Shown here: piece by piece, positions 11,595 to 21,224 of the stretch
Numbering within the stretch: the first letter of the stretch is position 1
Layout of the letters: each line of letters starts with the position of its first letter
From: Fennellomyces sp. T-0311
Lineage: Eukaryota; Mucoromycota; Mucoromycetes; Mucorales; Lichtheimiaceae
Reading direction: 5' to 3'
DNA: 64,000 nucleotides
NCBI GenBank assembly: GCA_025266875.1
Contig: JALLLT010000065.1
Coordinates: 62,001-126,000 of the forward strand
Made by a program: the position numbers and the translations under genes
Notes under the pieces: generated by a model
The model's database searches: none
What the model was told of the DNA's origin: nothing
The model's input: only the letters and a program-made list of their open reading frames with translations

Positions 11595-13529
11595 TGTTGT
11601 GGAAAAACTGCAAAATCGAAAGAGAAAAGAAGGTGGAGAGTACGTGTACACTGCGCCATACACAATTTTGATTCAAAAGCACTGTCCTACCCACACAGCG
11701 ATTCCATCATGGAAAAAATCCATAACCCTTTACTTGCTTTACCGATGGTGATCGTGTGTCGTCCTTGTCGAGTTGTTACGCTCCAAATGATGCCCTGCGC
11801 GTCCACGTTCAGATAAGCACGCTGACAACACCGGTATACGCGTGTGGAAGTGTGTGGAACTCTTTGGAATCACCGTGCCTTACTATCACATGGGCACTTC
11901 TTTCAGCATATGCATTGTATCAATATGTGGGCCTACTAAATTCGTTGCCAAAGTAGTTTAAACATAACGGTTGGTCTGCATAATAACCTCCTTTCCATCT
12001 TTTTGGTTTTCTCGATTCATACCTTACGTATCATTCTTGCGGAGTCGTAGCAATGAAAAAGTTGGCTCATGTTCTTGAGGATCCGAACAGGTTTAGAATA
12101 TGAAACGTACGTTTTGGTTGTAATAGGGGAATAAACTTAAGACTTCCATAAAGGTAGCCTAACCCAATTGATTTGTACCGATCCTTGTGTCTTCATAACA
12201 GGGTAATCAGAGTGTCAGAAGGTTCTAGTATGTCTAATGTTTGGATGGATAACGATAATGCACTCAGAACAATCCTCAGTCGGCGACAAAATTCCGTGGC
12301 AATACGTAAATTGGAATCAACAGCATGTTGACAGTGGTTCCGTTTCTTGTTTTCAGGGTCAAAAAGTACACCGTCTTTAACTCGCTAAAGCTCGTATACT
12401 GCCCCCCAGTTGCGATTCCAAAGCGTGTTTATATTTATGACAAACGTCAAAGCTGTGGCTCTAAGTGTATCGTTGCAATCCCCTGCGCAGATCGGAAGTA
12501 ACATATCTTTTTTCAAATTGGCGAGAATAAGCTCGGATGGCAGCGACGTACATTCTCCATAAATAGTACAGGGAAATAGTTCTTCAGGAAGGATTTACTT
12601 ACACTTGCTATGAAGCATACGGTATCCAGGAGATTCAAGTGCAATACATCCTCAGCCCAAAAGCTTTCGTACCAAGCGAAAAAGGTGACTTTCCTCTGGT
12701 ACTATCGATGGCATTGATGAAAGATCAAGGGTAGTGTGCTTCACATTGCCACTCTGATACTGTTTGGAACCAATGTAAGCTGTGGCTATGAGCATCGCGT
12801 GTATTATTGAATCGCATTGTCCCAAACTCGGCTAACAGTCGTACATCTTGGGCAATCCTGTTAACTGGGCAAAAAGAAAATCTCGGGCACAATATCGGCA
12901 GGTAATAGCAGCATGGGTCCAATCTTCTTGTCCATTGTAATATACTTATTGACAGGAATGTCGAGACTGCTGACTGCGGTCATGGTGGGTGGAAGATAAG
13001 TTCGAGCGATAGTATGCAATCAAGGCCCACCAGACAATGTTATCTACCTCATTTGTGCTACCCACATGCATATACGGTTGACCCGACAATTGATAAAAGG
13101 ATATGTTGATGCAGGCAAACAATGAAAGCTTTATTCATACTGGAACTATGTACGTAATATCTGGATACAATGGTAATAAGTTGGCGTTCGATTCAGTTAC
13201 GGCACAATATAGAAGAGGAATGACAGTAAAGCCGAGAGAGGTATATTAGTCTCCACGCCTAGTACTATCGTTAAAGATATCTGCAAAATATCCTCGTTTT
13301 GGTATTACGAATTACCATATAAATACTCTAGAAACAAGCTACTGAAAAAAGAAGATCGAAAAAGCAATATCTGCGATATCCGTGGATATCTGACGCGGCG
13401 TGAAATCTTAATGCTCTCAGACATCTAACCGATGCTAACCTTATTCGCATTATCCCACACTTTTAAGGCATAGTTCCAGTATCCTTCCGTCAGGGCATAC
13501 TCTCCAGTCTGAAGCCTATCAGGGGCACC
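11595..13529. other. Gene-poor intergenic stretch
   Basis: About 1.9 kb with only short open frames on both strands and no recognisable product. It is AT-rich with several poly-T runs and marks the edge of the accessory island. Confidence 0.4.
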
Positions 13530-14002
13530 AGATCCGAACTGGTGGATACCGCAATTTGGCGTATCTTCTGGAACACCGCACTGTCCTCGTCGGTCCGAAA
13601 CCTTTGGTTCCGCTCGCTACACCGGAAGATACCATGCCGAGTTCGTCTCCACGCCGTTTGCCCAAATTTGCTTACCTCTGACTTGTGGCCTATTTGCCAC
13701 CGCTCTCCTGAAGATGTCGCAAGAAGAAATATATCTGGCTCAGTGTTTGGCAAGACCTTTTACTACAGCCTTTTAACGGCCACAAAGCGCGCCTCGCCAT
13801 ATTTCCATGCCAATATCTGCCGGATCCGCCGATTATAGCCAGCGCCACTGTCACCGAATCTATACTACACTGTATCTGGCAGGTCCATTGGGCTTTCGTT
13901 TTCGACGATAAATCTTTCATTCCCAATCACGTTATCAATAGTATCCACAACCTTATGGCCCGTAGAATGGCAGAAAAACAAGTACCTTCCCTTAGTTTGT
14001 AA
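13530..14002 (+). mobile_element. Non-LTR (LINE) retrotransposon 3' relic
   Basis: Two frames together match the C-terminal end of fungal LINE reverse transcriptase polyproteins. The first has RNLWFRSLHRKIPCRVRLH followed by the zf-RVT-like WPICHRSPEDV. After a frameshift near 13700-13840 the terminal CIWQVHWAFVFDDKSFIP and NHVINSIHNLMARRMAEKQ follow, ending in TAA at 14000-14002. The N-terminal endonuclease and RT domains are missing, as expected for a 5'-truncated, decayed insertion. I see no poly(A) tail or clear target duplication. Confidence 0.65.
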
Positions 14003-14287
14003 CTATGTCCATCCCCACTTCCTTTCCACCCCTCACCGTGACGTGGTCTGAAATAAAACTTTTAAGGCATAGTGCTTTTCAGGCCGCTTCAAATATCCAC
14101 GGATATTGCAAATATTCCGGACGCGTGCATTTGCCGCTTAACAACAGTTACACATCACACACATTTAAGGTTTCATGCAGCTTCAGATATACATCAAATG
14201 GATTGATGACAGTGATGCAATTTGCTAATCTCCTTTTTTGTATTACAAGGCGACGTGGTGTAAGAGAAACACCCTGCTCTTTCTCTA

Positions 14288-14458
14288 ATGAATCTCTTTC
14301 CCCAAGCTGATCCTGCTAATTCCATCGCGTTACTCATGCAGCTGAACCAAATGGTGGGCTTTTGTCTGCATGAAATCAAGAACCTACGACAGCAGGTGAA
14401 CGATTGGCAGACCGTTATCTCGACTTTGGCCAGCCAAATCCAAGAGCTCCAACAATAG
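14288..14458 (+). pseudogene. In-frame coiled-coil leader ending in TAG
   Basis: ATG-started, 56 residues, heptad-like (LNQMVGFCLHEIKNLRQQV, then TLASQIQELQQ). It is in frame with the downstream gene and separated from it only by TAG and three codons. This is either the N-terminus of that gene cut by one nonsense change or an upstream ORF. Confidence 0.4.
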
Positions 14459-14467
14459 ATCAGGAAC

Positions 14468-15651
14468 ATGAGCAACCCGGCTTCACTCGCAATGTCACTC
14501 GGGGAATTCCCAACAGTTACATCGGAAATCACCATGATGCCGGGATGTGAGCCAGTCGTCCTGAGCTATGAGGCGACAGCTCCTCGCCAAGATGGTTTGG
14601 AAAAGAAAACCACCGTCAAGCCCAAGCATATCATGCATTTTTTACAGCATGATTGCAAATACTCGGAAAGCACAACAGAATCACTGTACTTGATGATGGT
14701 GCAACAGGTACAGACCCTCGGACTTGACGATATCTTTGGGAAGTACTCGCACCTTCGCTTGGACAGTATTGATGGTGGTCTCAAGGAGATCGTGTACGGG
14801 AATCTGGCCACGTATATGGAGAAAGTATATGGCGTTCCGATCAGCAGCTGTGAGGATAACTGGGTGGTCAAGGGTGTTTTCTCCAACGTATGGGGAAATA
14901 AAAAGACGAAGCAGTCGAAAGGAAAAAGGTAACTTTTTCAATGACTATTCATATACTTATGGAGTAGGCATTTTAACAAATATATGTCGCCACTAGCAGT
15001 ACTTCAGGCCAGATGGAGACGTCTACGGCTGCTTCCTCTGCCATGTCCATAGCTTCGGCCCCGATCAATTTGGAACGCCAACTGACAGTGATGTTCGAGA
15101 AGTAAGGTAAGTGCAACAATAGAATACGCACCAGTACTTGATACTAATCAATTGGTTTTTTTTTAGCTTTCTTGCAGTTTCCGGTGGTGAGGAAGAGAGC
15201 AAGTAAGCTTTTTATTTAATTCCTTGATATAATATAACTCATCAGAAAACTTAATAGTGCCGGTGAACGCCCATCTCTCCAGCGCTCCCTGCTTCCCCGT
15301 TTGCGAGCACCAGCCGATAACGGCGACAACAGCAGGTACGGCTAACTTTTACTTGGTGTTTGATGATATTCTGATTGGTAAAAGCACATGAATAGTGGGG
15401 AGGAAGATGATCGTAACGACTCCTTTGGACCGGTTCTACAACCGCAGGCCTCAGGTTTGCATATGGATCACGGACGGTTACCTGCTGCTAGGAACTACAT
15501 GCTAGCGGCTGTAACTGCAGACCATCGTTTGGTTGCAAGGTTACAGCAAAAAATAACCGAAAGCGTTCAGCTCCATCGGATGACGCACCGTAACGCGATC
15601 AACCAGTTTTTTTTTTCTTTTTTTTGCTTAATAAAGCTTTTTTATCAGTGA
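14468..15651 (+). CDS. Unrecognised multi-exon protein, relative of a transposon accessory gene
   Basis: Five exons (14468-14928, 15000-15101, 15167-15202, 15258-15335, 15396-15651), all joined in phase 2, give 310 residues. The first exon carries a globular part with SSCEDNWVVKGVFSNVWGN and basic KKTKQSKGKR, followed by Ser/Ala-rich and acidic linkers. The CEDNW...F..W.N pattern followed by a basic RST run resembles CENHW...MF.EAW.N in the minus-strand gene of the CACTA-like transposon at 19830-20837, so both may belong to one transposon-linked family (inference). In the same frame just upstream, 14288-14458 encodes a 56-residue coiled-coil-like stretch that ends in a single TAG at 14456-14458, so the original start may have been 14288. 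No known domain. Confidence 0.5.
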
Positions 15652-16994
15652 ATGGAATGACGTCAAGCTCTAGTGGCGTACTGTATTGCACAAAGCTAAC
15701 AAAGCGGACCAGATATCTGCAGATATCGCGGGTACTACAGACACCTCATGTGTAGCGTCTGCTTTGACCGTTATTGCGATTACTGTAAAATATAACAATC
15801 CGCGGCAATCAGTTCATTTGAATAGCACGATGTATCTCAATGACAGTGCTTTAATTTCAGCACAAGTGGTATATCAAGCTGTCAACCAAGGTGTCTGAAA
15901 GTCTAACTAACGAAGCCACAGTATAAGTTTTCTTAGCTAAAGCGATCTCTTTTCTAGGCATATATCTTAAACAAAAGCAATCTTTTTTTTATAATGTGTT
16001 GCAATTCTTTCTTAACGTGTGAACAAATTTCTTCAGCATATAAATATATAATTATCATTCGCGTTGCAGATAATCATTGAATAGCTACGTGACCACGTCG
16101 ATTCTATCTTCGCGAAAATGATATATATTCATATTAAACCATCAAAATAAACACTTTTAACGAAACAGCAAATGTCGTCAACATGGTGTTCAGGCAGGCA
16201 ATAGCGAACACAATCGTGTAGTGAGGGTATCTGAGACGCCCCACAATGTACCATGTATTCTCAACCAGCAGAACAATCTCGAGTGGGCTTCAATCATGAG
16301 TTAGTCCAACGTGTCTATATGTACGTACACCACCCTAGAACGGAAAAAGAGGTTCTTACTTTCCTTAGCTCTTTTTGTTATACATAGTTGTGCATGTAGG
16401 AATAACGCCGCGTAAACATCTGGTTCACTAATTGCTGGTACAGGGCTAATTGGACGCCGATTTCAGATCCTCTTCTTGCCATACCAACAAGTTGTCGGGA
16501 AAAGTAAGGATTTAGGAAAATAGCTTTTTGTTTTCTGATCTTCCGTGCATGTTGACTTTTTGCAATCAATAAATTTTAAGGATTCAAGAAAAAAGTAAAA
16601 GTTTACACACGAGTCGCATTGTGTAACTTTCAAAATATACGGATGCTGCTGACATGTTTACCCTTTGTTTGTCATTCGTCACTCGATATAAAGTAAACAT
16701 TGGATGCTATCATTTCTTATTCACGAACTTTGCCAACTTGGTGACACATGGCACAAAGTTTGGGCTTTGCTCATCGTGATACAGTGCAACGTACCTGGTG
16801 ATTGAAGATGTTTTCTGACTTTTACTTGCTTCCTAGTACTTTTTTTTTCAACCCTAAACTCTTTTCCGTTGCCTTTGTCGTCCAGCGTTCGTTTATGCTA
16901 GTTCGTACGCTATCACGACGACAACAAACAGAAGCGCCAAAGTGCTCAGTACTGCTGAAAGGTTGCTATTTTACTAGATTATTGCGTGATCAAG
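15652..16994. other. Intergenic stretch before HET gene
   Basis: About 1.3 kb of AT-rich sequence with only short random frames; nothing recognisable. It contains the presumed promoter of the HET gene. Confidence 0.4.
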
Positions 16995-18686
16995 ATGGTT
17001 GACCCAATGCTAACATGGCAAAAATCAAGGACCATGTATATTACTTACGAAACCCGACAATACCGTGTTGAAGACGGCGCTACTGAATATTGCTCTGGCC
17101 CTTATGAAAGTCCAATTACCCGTCCCACGCGTCATCAGCCTTGCGCCGGACCACTTGAACCTCCGCAATTTAAACCTGCGTGGCTCGTTCGTACCAAAGA
17201 CATGAAAACTGTCAGAGGTTCAGGCGTGCATGAAGCATACTATGCGTTGTCATATTCCTGGAACCAATCCGGTGAAATATTTAAAAGCAGCGACAGCGAG
17301 AAATATACTCGGATTGACAACGGAAAGCACGCGATTGTATCTTTTAAGAGGGCCAAGATACGAAAAACATCAAGGTATAAACCTAGTATCCAGCCAGAAA
17401 CACGATTCGTCAAGTTTGAGGGTCTCATTCAACGGATCTGTTACGATTTTAATATTCGGTATCTCTGGTATGATCAGATGTGCATCGATCAAAACAATCC
17501 AGACGAAAAGCGACGTGAAATACGACGGATGCACAAGATTTACAGTCATGCACAATGTACCGTGGTACTAGTCCCAGAATTACGTGCCAACAACCTCCGT
17601 TTGAGCGATGGTTCAAATTACACCGATATCAGGAAGATAGCCACCTCAGAATGGAGCAAACGTGCATGGACGCTTGAAGAAGCACTCATGTCGCGAAGGA
17701 TGCTTTTCATTGGCCAAGATGTGCATCTATGGTCGTATATACTTGATAGAAACAAACTCGGCCAAGGAATTGGTCACTCCGATATTGGCCAGCGTTTTCT
17801 TTATGCCATTTGTACCACAACCACAAAATATATGGCCAGTACGGTTTTGTGGCACGCGCGCCGACGTACCAGTAGCAAACAACACGATCGTGTGTTTGCC
17901 CTCGCTAATCTGTTTCCAGAAACGATCAAGGATCTCATTTTCGATTACAAGCAACCTCTATTCGACGCTATGCTCAGCTTTTACAGTCTCCTGGCCCAAA
18001 AAGATCCATCCATTCTGTGCTTCGGTGTTCCATTTCATCATCAATACGATGAAGATCATTACTTTGCCCGAAAAGATGAGAATTTACTGCCTTCCTGGAG
18101 CGGTGCAGGCGGTACACATGCTGTAAACCTAATTGCGAATGCACACACAGCTTCCAAGTTATCTGCTGTCCACTGGAGGGTCAATGAGCGACTTTTATTC
18201 ATGACATGCAGCTGCATACCTGTATCGATCGAACAAACAACCCATCAGCGCAGATTTCTGGAATTATATGATGCCCGATATCACCAACAGTCAATACGCA
18301 TATGTCCTGGTTCTAACTCTCTTGTGTTTGAACCCATCTCTGACGAACAATTCAACGCACCTCTTGCAACCAAAGCTGGTCTATCTGGCACACATTGGTT
18401 TCCTATCGCTTCAGAAGGAAACACAGTGTGGGTTTCTAGTACAACATCTGATGCAATTCACTCCGGCGCTACCCTATCACTGACTGATTCAAGCTGTACA
18501 GAGTGCATCATACTCTCTGGAATAGTCTATACTTATTCCGCAGGCTACTATAACGTCAAGGTCATGCCGGTCATTCGTCATGATGAGAGAGAATACTATA
18601 AATGTATTGGGACATTTTTTGTTTATGGCAATGTTCAATTTCTTGATTTAACTATTGAAAGAGTACAAACATTTGCTATCAGATAA
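16995..18686 (+). CDS. HET (heterokaryon incompatibility) domain protein
   Basis: A single exon of 563 residues. The HET domain spans about residues 82-232 with the three signature blocks: YYALSYSW, LWYDQMCIDQNN and WSKRAWTLEEAL, the last followed by MSRRMLFIG. The C-terminal ~330 residues have no recognised domain, typical of HET-only proteins. In ascomycetes HET domains trigger cell death after non-self fusion; the domain is TIR-like. The role in this lineage is unknown. The start ATG at 16995 is the first in frame. No intron, unlike most neighbours, and it lies between repeat-derived sequences, so recent gain or expansion is possible. Confidence 0.85.
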   Translation: MVDPMLTWQKSRTMYITYETRQYRVEDGATEYCSGPYESPITRPTRHQPCAGPLEPPQFKPAWLVRTKDMKTVRGSGVHEAYYALSYSWNQSGEIFKSSDSEKYTRIDNGKHAIVSFKRAKIRKTSRYKPSIQPETRFVKFEGLIQRICYDFNIRYLWYDQMCIDQNNPDEKRREIRRMHKIYSHAQCTVVLVPELRANNLRLSDGSNYTDIRKIATSEWSKRAWTLEEALMSRRMLFIGQDVHLWSYILDRNKLGQGIGHSDIGQRFLYAICTTTTKYMASTVLWHARRRTSSKQHDRVFALANLFPETIKDLIFDYKQPLFDAMLSFYSLLAQKDPSILCFGVPFHHQYDEDHYFARKDENLLPSWSGAGGTHAVNLIANAHTASKLSAVHWRVNERLLFMTCSCIPVSIEQTTHQRRFLELYDARYHQQSIRICPGSNSLVFEPISDEQFNAPLATKAGLSGTHWFPIASEGNTVWVSSTTSDAIHSGATLSLTDSSCTECIILSGIVYTYSAGYYNVKVMPVIRHDEREYYKCIGTFFVYGNVQFLDLTIERVQTFAIR

Positions 18687-19126
18687 TAAAATTGCTTATG
18701 ACTCTGGTTTTGTTTAATACTATAAATATCCGAAGCTTGATGGGTAATACACAATATTCTGCTTGTTGCGTTACCCACTTTCTCAATGGCTACTTTAGGA
18801 CGTATGATAAGCTGATGTATTTCCTCCCTTGATATATACGTTGAAGATGATAGGCATCATATATGGAGCACAGTAATACGTTGCATTGCAGGTGCTCTTT
18901 TTCTACCACAAAAACTATACATTACTTTTACTATTATTGTACCCGCGGTAAGCCATTAATCTTATTGCAGTTATACTGTTTTACAGGTTTCTATACATTT
19001 ATAGTAATATATGCTTTCAAGGCGAGTACAACAAGTTCCAGTTATTCAAAACCAGATATTTTCATGCAACGCAAAAGTACTTGATTCCTGTAAGGAAAAG
19101 CAATTTTGTAACCGAACAAAAGTGAA
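18687..19126. other. Intergenic between HET gene and transposon
   Basis: AT-rich 3' flank of the HET gene up to the transposon left end. Only short open frames; nothing recognisable. Confidence 0.4.
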
Positions 19127-19153
19127 CACAGTGGGAAATATGTGTGGTTAAAT
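19127..19153 (+). repeat. Left terminal inverted repeat of CACTA-like element
   Basis: The 27 bp starting CACAGTGGG match the inverted right end at 25833-25859 with one mismatch (T versus C at base 19 of the repeat). GAA precedes it. Confidence 0.92.
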
Positions 19154-19340
19154 ATGGTGGATTCTGGTTGATCCTGGTTTGGTAAATACCTGGTGGATTT
19201 GGTCATTTTACCTGAAATTCACCGGACCAAAATTAACCAAAATAAACCAAAAAGGACCATAAAAAACGAACCATCACCGGTAGAAACAAAACATAACCAA
19301 ACCATCAGAACCGTAGAAAACCATGCCTGTGAATACCATG
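19140..19340. repeat. Left subterminal AACCA/TGGTT repeat cluster
   Basis: Many short copies of TGGTT/TGGTG give way to AACCA/ACCAAA in inverse orientation within 200 bp. A similar cluster lies at 25630-25830. In CACTA elements such arrays bind an element-encoded protein (TnpA in En/Spm); the role here is inferred. Confidence 0.6.
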
Positions 19341-19829
19341 GAAACCTGTACCAATAGTGATCGAGAATGACAGCGACATCGAGGTCACCATACGGTACAA
19401 AACAGAACTGGCGACCAATAATATAAATCTGTCGGTTTGAAAGCATTTCTGCTATTTATATAAACGGTACATTCATTTTTCAGAAGCTTCTATATTGAAT
19501 ATGTATACGCGCAAATATGATTCTACGCATACGGAACCCGCAGCGAAAGAGCAGCCTTTTTATTTCTATAGATCTACCATTTCTATCGTAATATACAATA
19601 ACTAATTATTCTGGTTATTATCTAGCTCAGCGAAGGTGATACGTTTGTCATTATGTGCAGTCGATCTATCATAATGAGCATAAGTTAAGTCAGGCGCGAT
19701 CCAATTTGAAGGTCACTTACCTGCTTCGTATGTTTTGCGGTCTTTTGCCTTTGTCTACTTTTGAAGATGAATTGGAAGGAGGGCTTCTATTAACGAATAA
19801 AAAAGTTAGATCGGCGGCTTTGGTAACAT

Positions 19830-20837
19830 TCATACTTGTACATACTGTGGGTACGATTCACCAATTTCATAATTATCGGCAAAAAACCGATCTTCATTAA
19901 TTAATTCGCAAATGCCCTTATCGTCTTGCTCGCGACCATTCTCTTCATACTCATACTCATATTCGTACTCATCCTCGTCCTCCTCTGGATAGGACTCCGG
20001 TTCAGAGCCCAACTGCTTCTCCACAGAACGTGCGCGCTTTTGAGGGGGCGGACTCGTGGCACCAGGCTTCTCGGTCGTGCTTCGCTTCTTCTGCCCTGGC
20101 TTGATCCGATTGCGCCATGCCTCCGCGAACATATGTTCCGATGCCCAATGATTCTCACACCGCGAAAGATTGACATCTGTTTCATCGAATACTGCATCCT
20201 CAAATTGGGAGATAGCAATCTTTTTTTGGGCTGGCGGAAGCGAACTCCAAGTCGTGCCCGTCAAATCGATCATGGAATCATCTATAGCTTCTTCGCCGTA
20301 GATATAACGGTACTGGTCGTCTTCTGCCATCTTGGCAACCATTGCTTCCCTGACATCCTGTTCGAGTACGTCCAGGGCAATGGCGAGCTCGCGGCGCATT
20401 GTTCGATATGTTGCTTCGGCGTCTTCATCGGTAAAATCATCGTCAAATGCTGGCTTGATAACATATTCTAAAATATGTTCCTTGACAATTCGCAGCTGAA
20501 AAGACCTGCGTTTACCCTCGACCATCTTGTATAGGCAAGGTGCCGGTATGATCTTCTTCTTTTTCTTGCTGCTATCGCGAGCTTCATCAGAAGGGTTGTT
20601 CGCAATGGATTGTGCGGCCGACGTTGATGGGATGTTGCTGAAGAGTTCGTTCAACATTGACTTAATTTCCATGTGTTGCTGCTGCTGCAGTTTTTTTATC
20701 TCTTCCACCTCCTTCTCGACGCAGGTACATATGTTGTATATCAAATGGACATCCTCGTTTAGAGACTTCACTTGCTTTTGCAGCTCTGCGACATCTTGAA
20801 TGATATTGGGATTTGCGTTGCTTCTCTTTGGTGGCAT
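19830..20837 (-). CDS. CACTA-like element accessory protein 1 (coiled coil, basic/acidic)
   Basis: Single open frame of 335 residues starting at the ATG 20835-20837. Residues ~12-70 are coiled-coil-like (DVAELQKQVKSLNEDVHLI, later VEKEVEEIKKLQQQQHMEIK). A lysine run at ~91-97 could be a nuclear signal. A middle domain (~105-250) carries RCENHWASEHMFAEAWRNR and ends in basic PGQKKRS. The C-terminus has PPPQKRARSV and a highly acidic EDEDEYEYEYEYEE stretch. No known family is recognised. Its position opposite the transposase inside the element suggests a TnpA-like DNA-binding or regulatory role (inference). A gene with a similar CE..W motif lies at 14468-15651. It shares a 387-bp intergenic region with the transposase. 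Confidence 0.75.
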   Translation of the reverse strand: MPPKRSNANPNIIQDVAELQKQVKSLNEDVHLIYNICTCVEKEVEEIKKLQQQQHMEIKSMLNELFSNIPSTSAAQSIANNPSDEARDSSKKKKKIIPAPCLYKMVEGKRRSFQLRIVKEHILEYVIKPAFDDDFTDEDAEATYRTMRRELAIALDVLEQDVREAMVAKMAEDDQYRYIYGEEAIDDSMIDLTGTTWSSLPPAQKKIAISQFEDAVFDETDVNLSRCENHWASEHMFAEAWRNRIKPGQKKRSTTEKPGATSPPPQKRARSVEKQLGSEPESYPEEDEDEYEYEYEYEENGREQDDKGICELINEDRFFADNYEIGESYPQYVQV

Positions 20838-21224
20838 AGCGATGGATTAGTGAACTTCGATGTAAAAATACCGATGGATACATGGTCCTGATATATAGAA
20901 ATATATATCTGTTGCTATGGTCAAAAATGCTGTAGCAGCCCAGATCATAATATACTGGTTGATGTTGTTGTCAAAAATGCTGTTGCAGTCCAGATCACAA
21001 TTGAGTGGTAGTTGTTGTCAAAAATGCTGTAGCAGTCCAGATCATAATACCGTGGTAGTTGTTGTAAAAAAAGGCCGCATTGGTTCGTGTCGAAAAACGG
21101 GCTACATTAGCTGATAGTGACAAGAAATGCTGTATTGGGCCGAACCGAAATGCTATAGAGCTCGAACATAAATACCTAATAAAATACGCTTAATTTATCT
21201 CAACTGTCAAACACTACTTACATT
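20838..21224. promoter_or_regulatory. Shared divergent promoter of the transposon
   Basis: A 387-bp gap between the divergent starts of accessory gene 1 and the transposase. It contains a ~49-bp tandem repeat (20912-21062) and a TATATA-type stretch at about 20891-20909. A bidirectional promoter is inferred from position. Confidence 0.5.
20912..21062 (+). repeat. ~49-bp tandem repeat, three copies
   Basis: Copies begin with TCAAAAATGCTGTAGCAG-like sequence at 20921, 20971 and 21018, each followed by CCCAGATCAT or TCCAGATCA and a TGGT-rich spacer. A shorter degenerate AAATGCTGT copy follows near 21126. Confidence 0.8.

Noticed and set aside
19219..19446. Tryptophan/phenylalanine-rich minus frame near the transposon left end
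   Set aside because: Produced by the AACCA/TGGTT subterminal repeats, not a gene.
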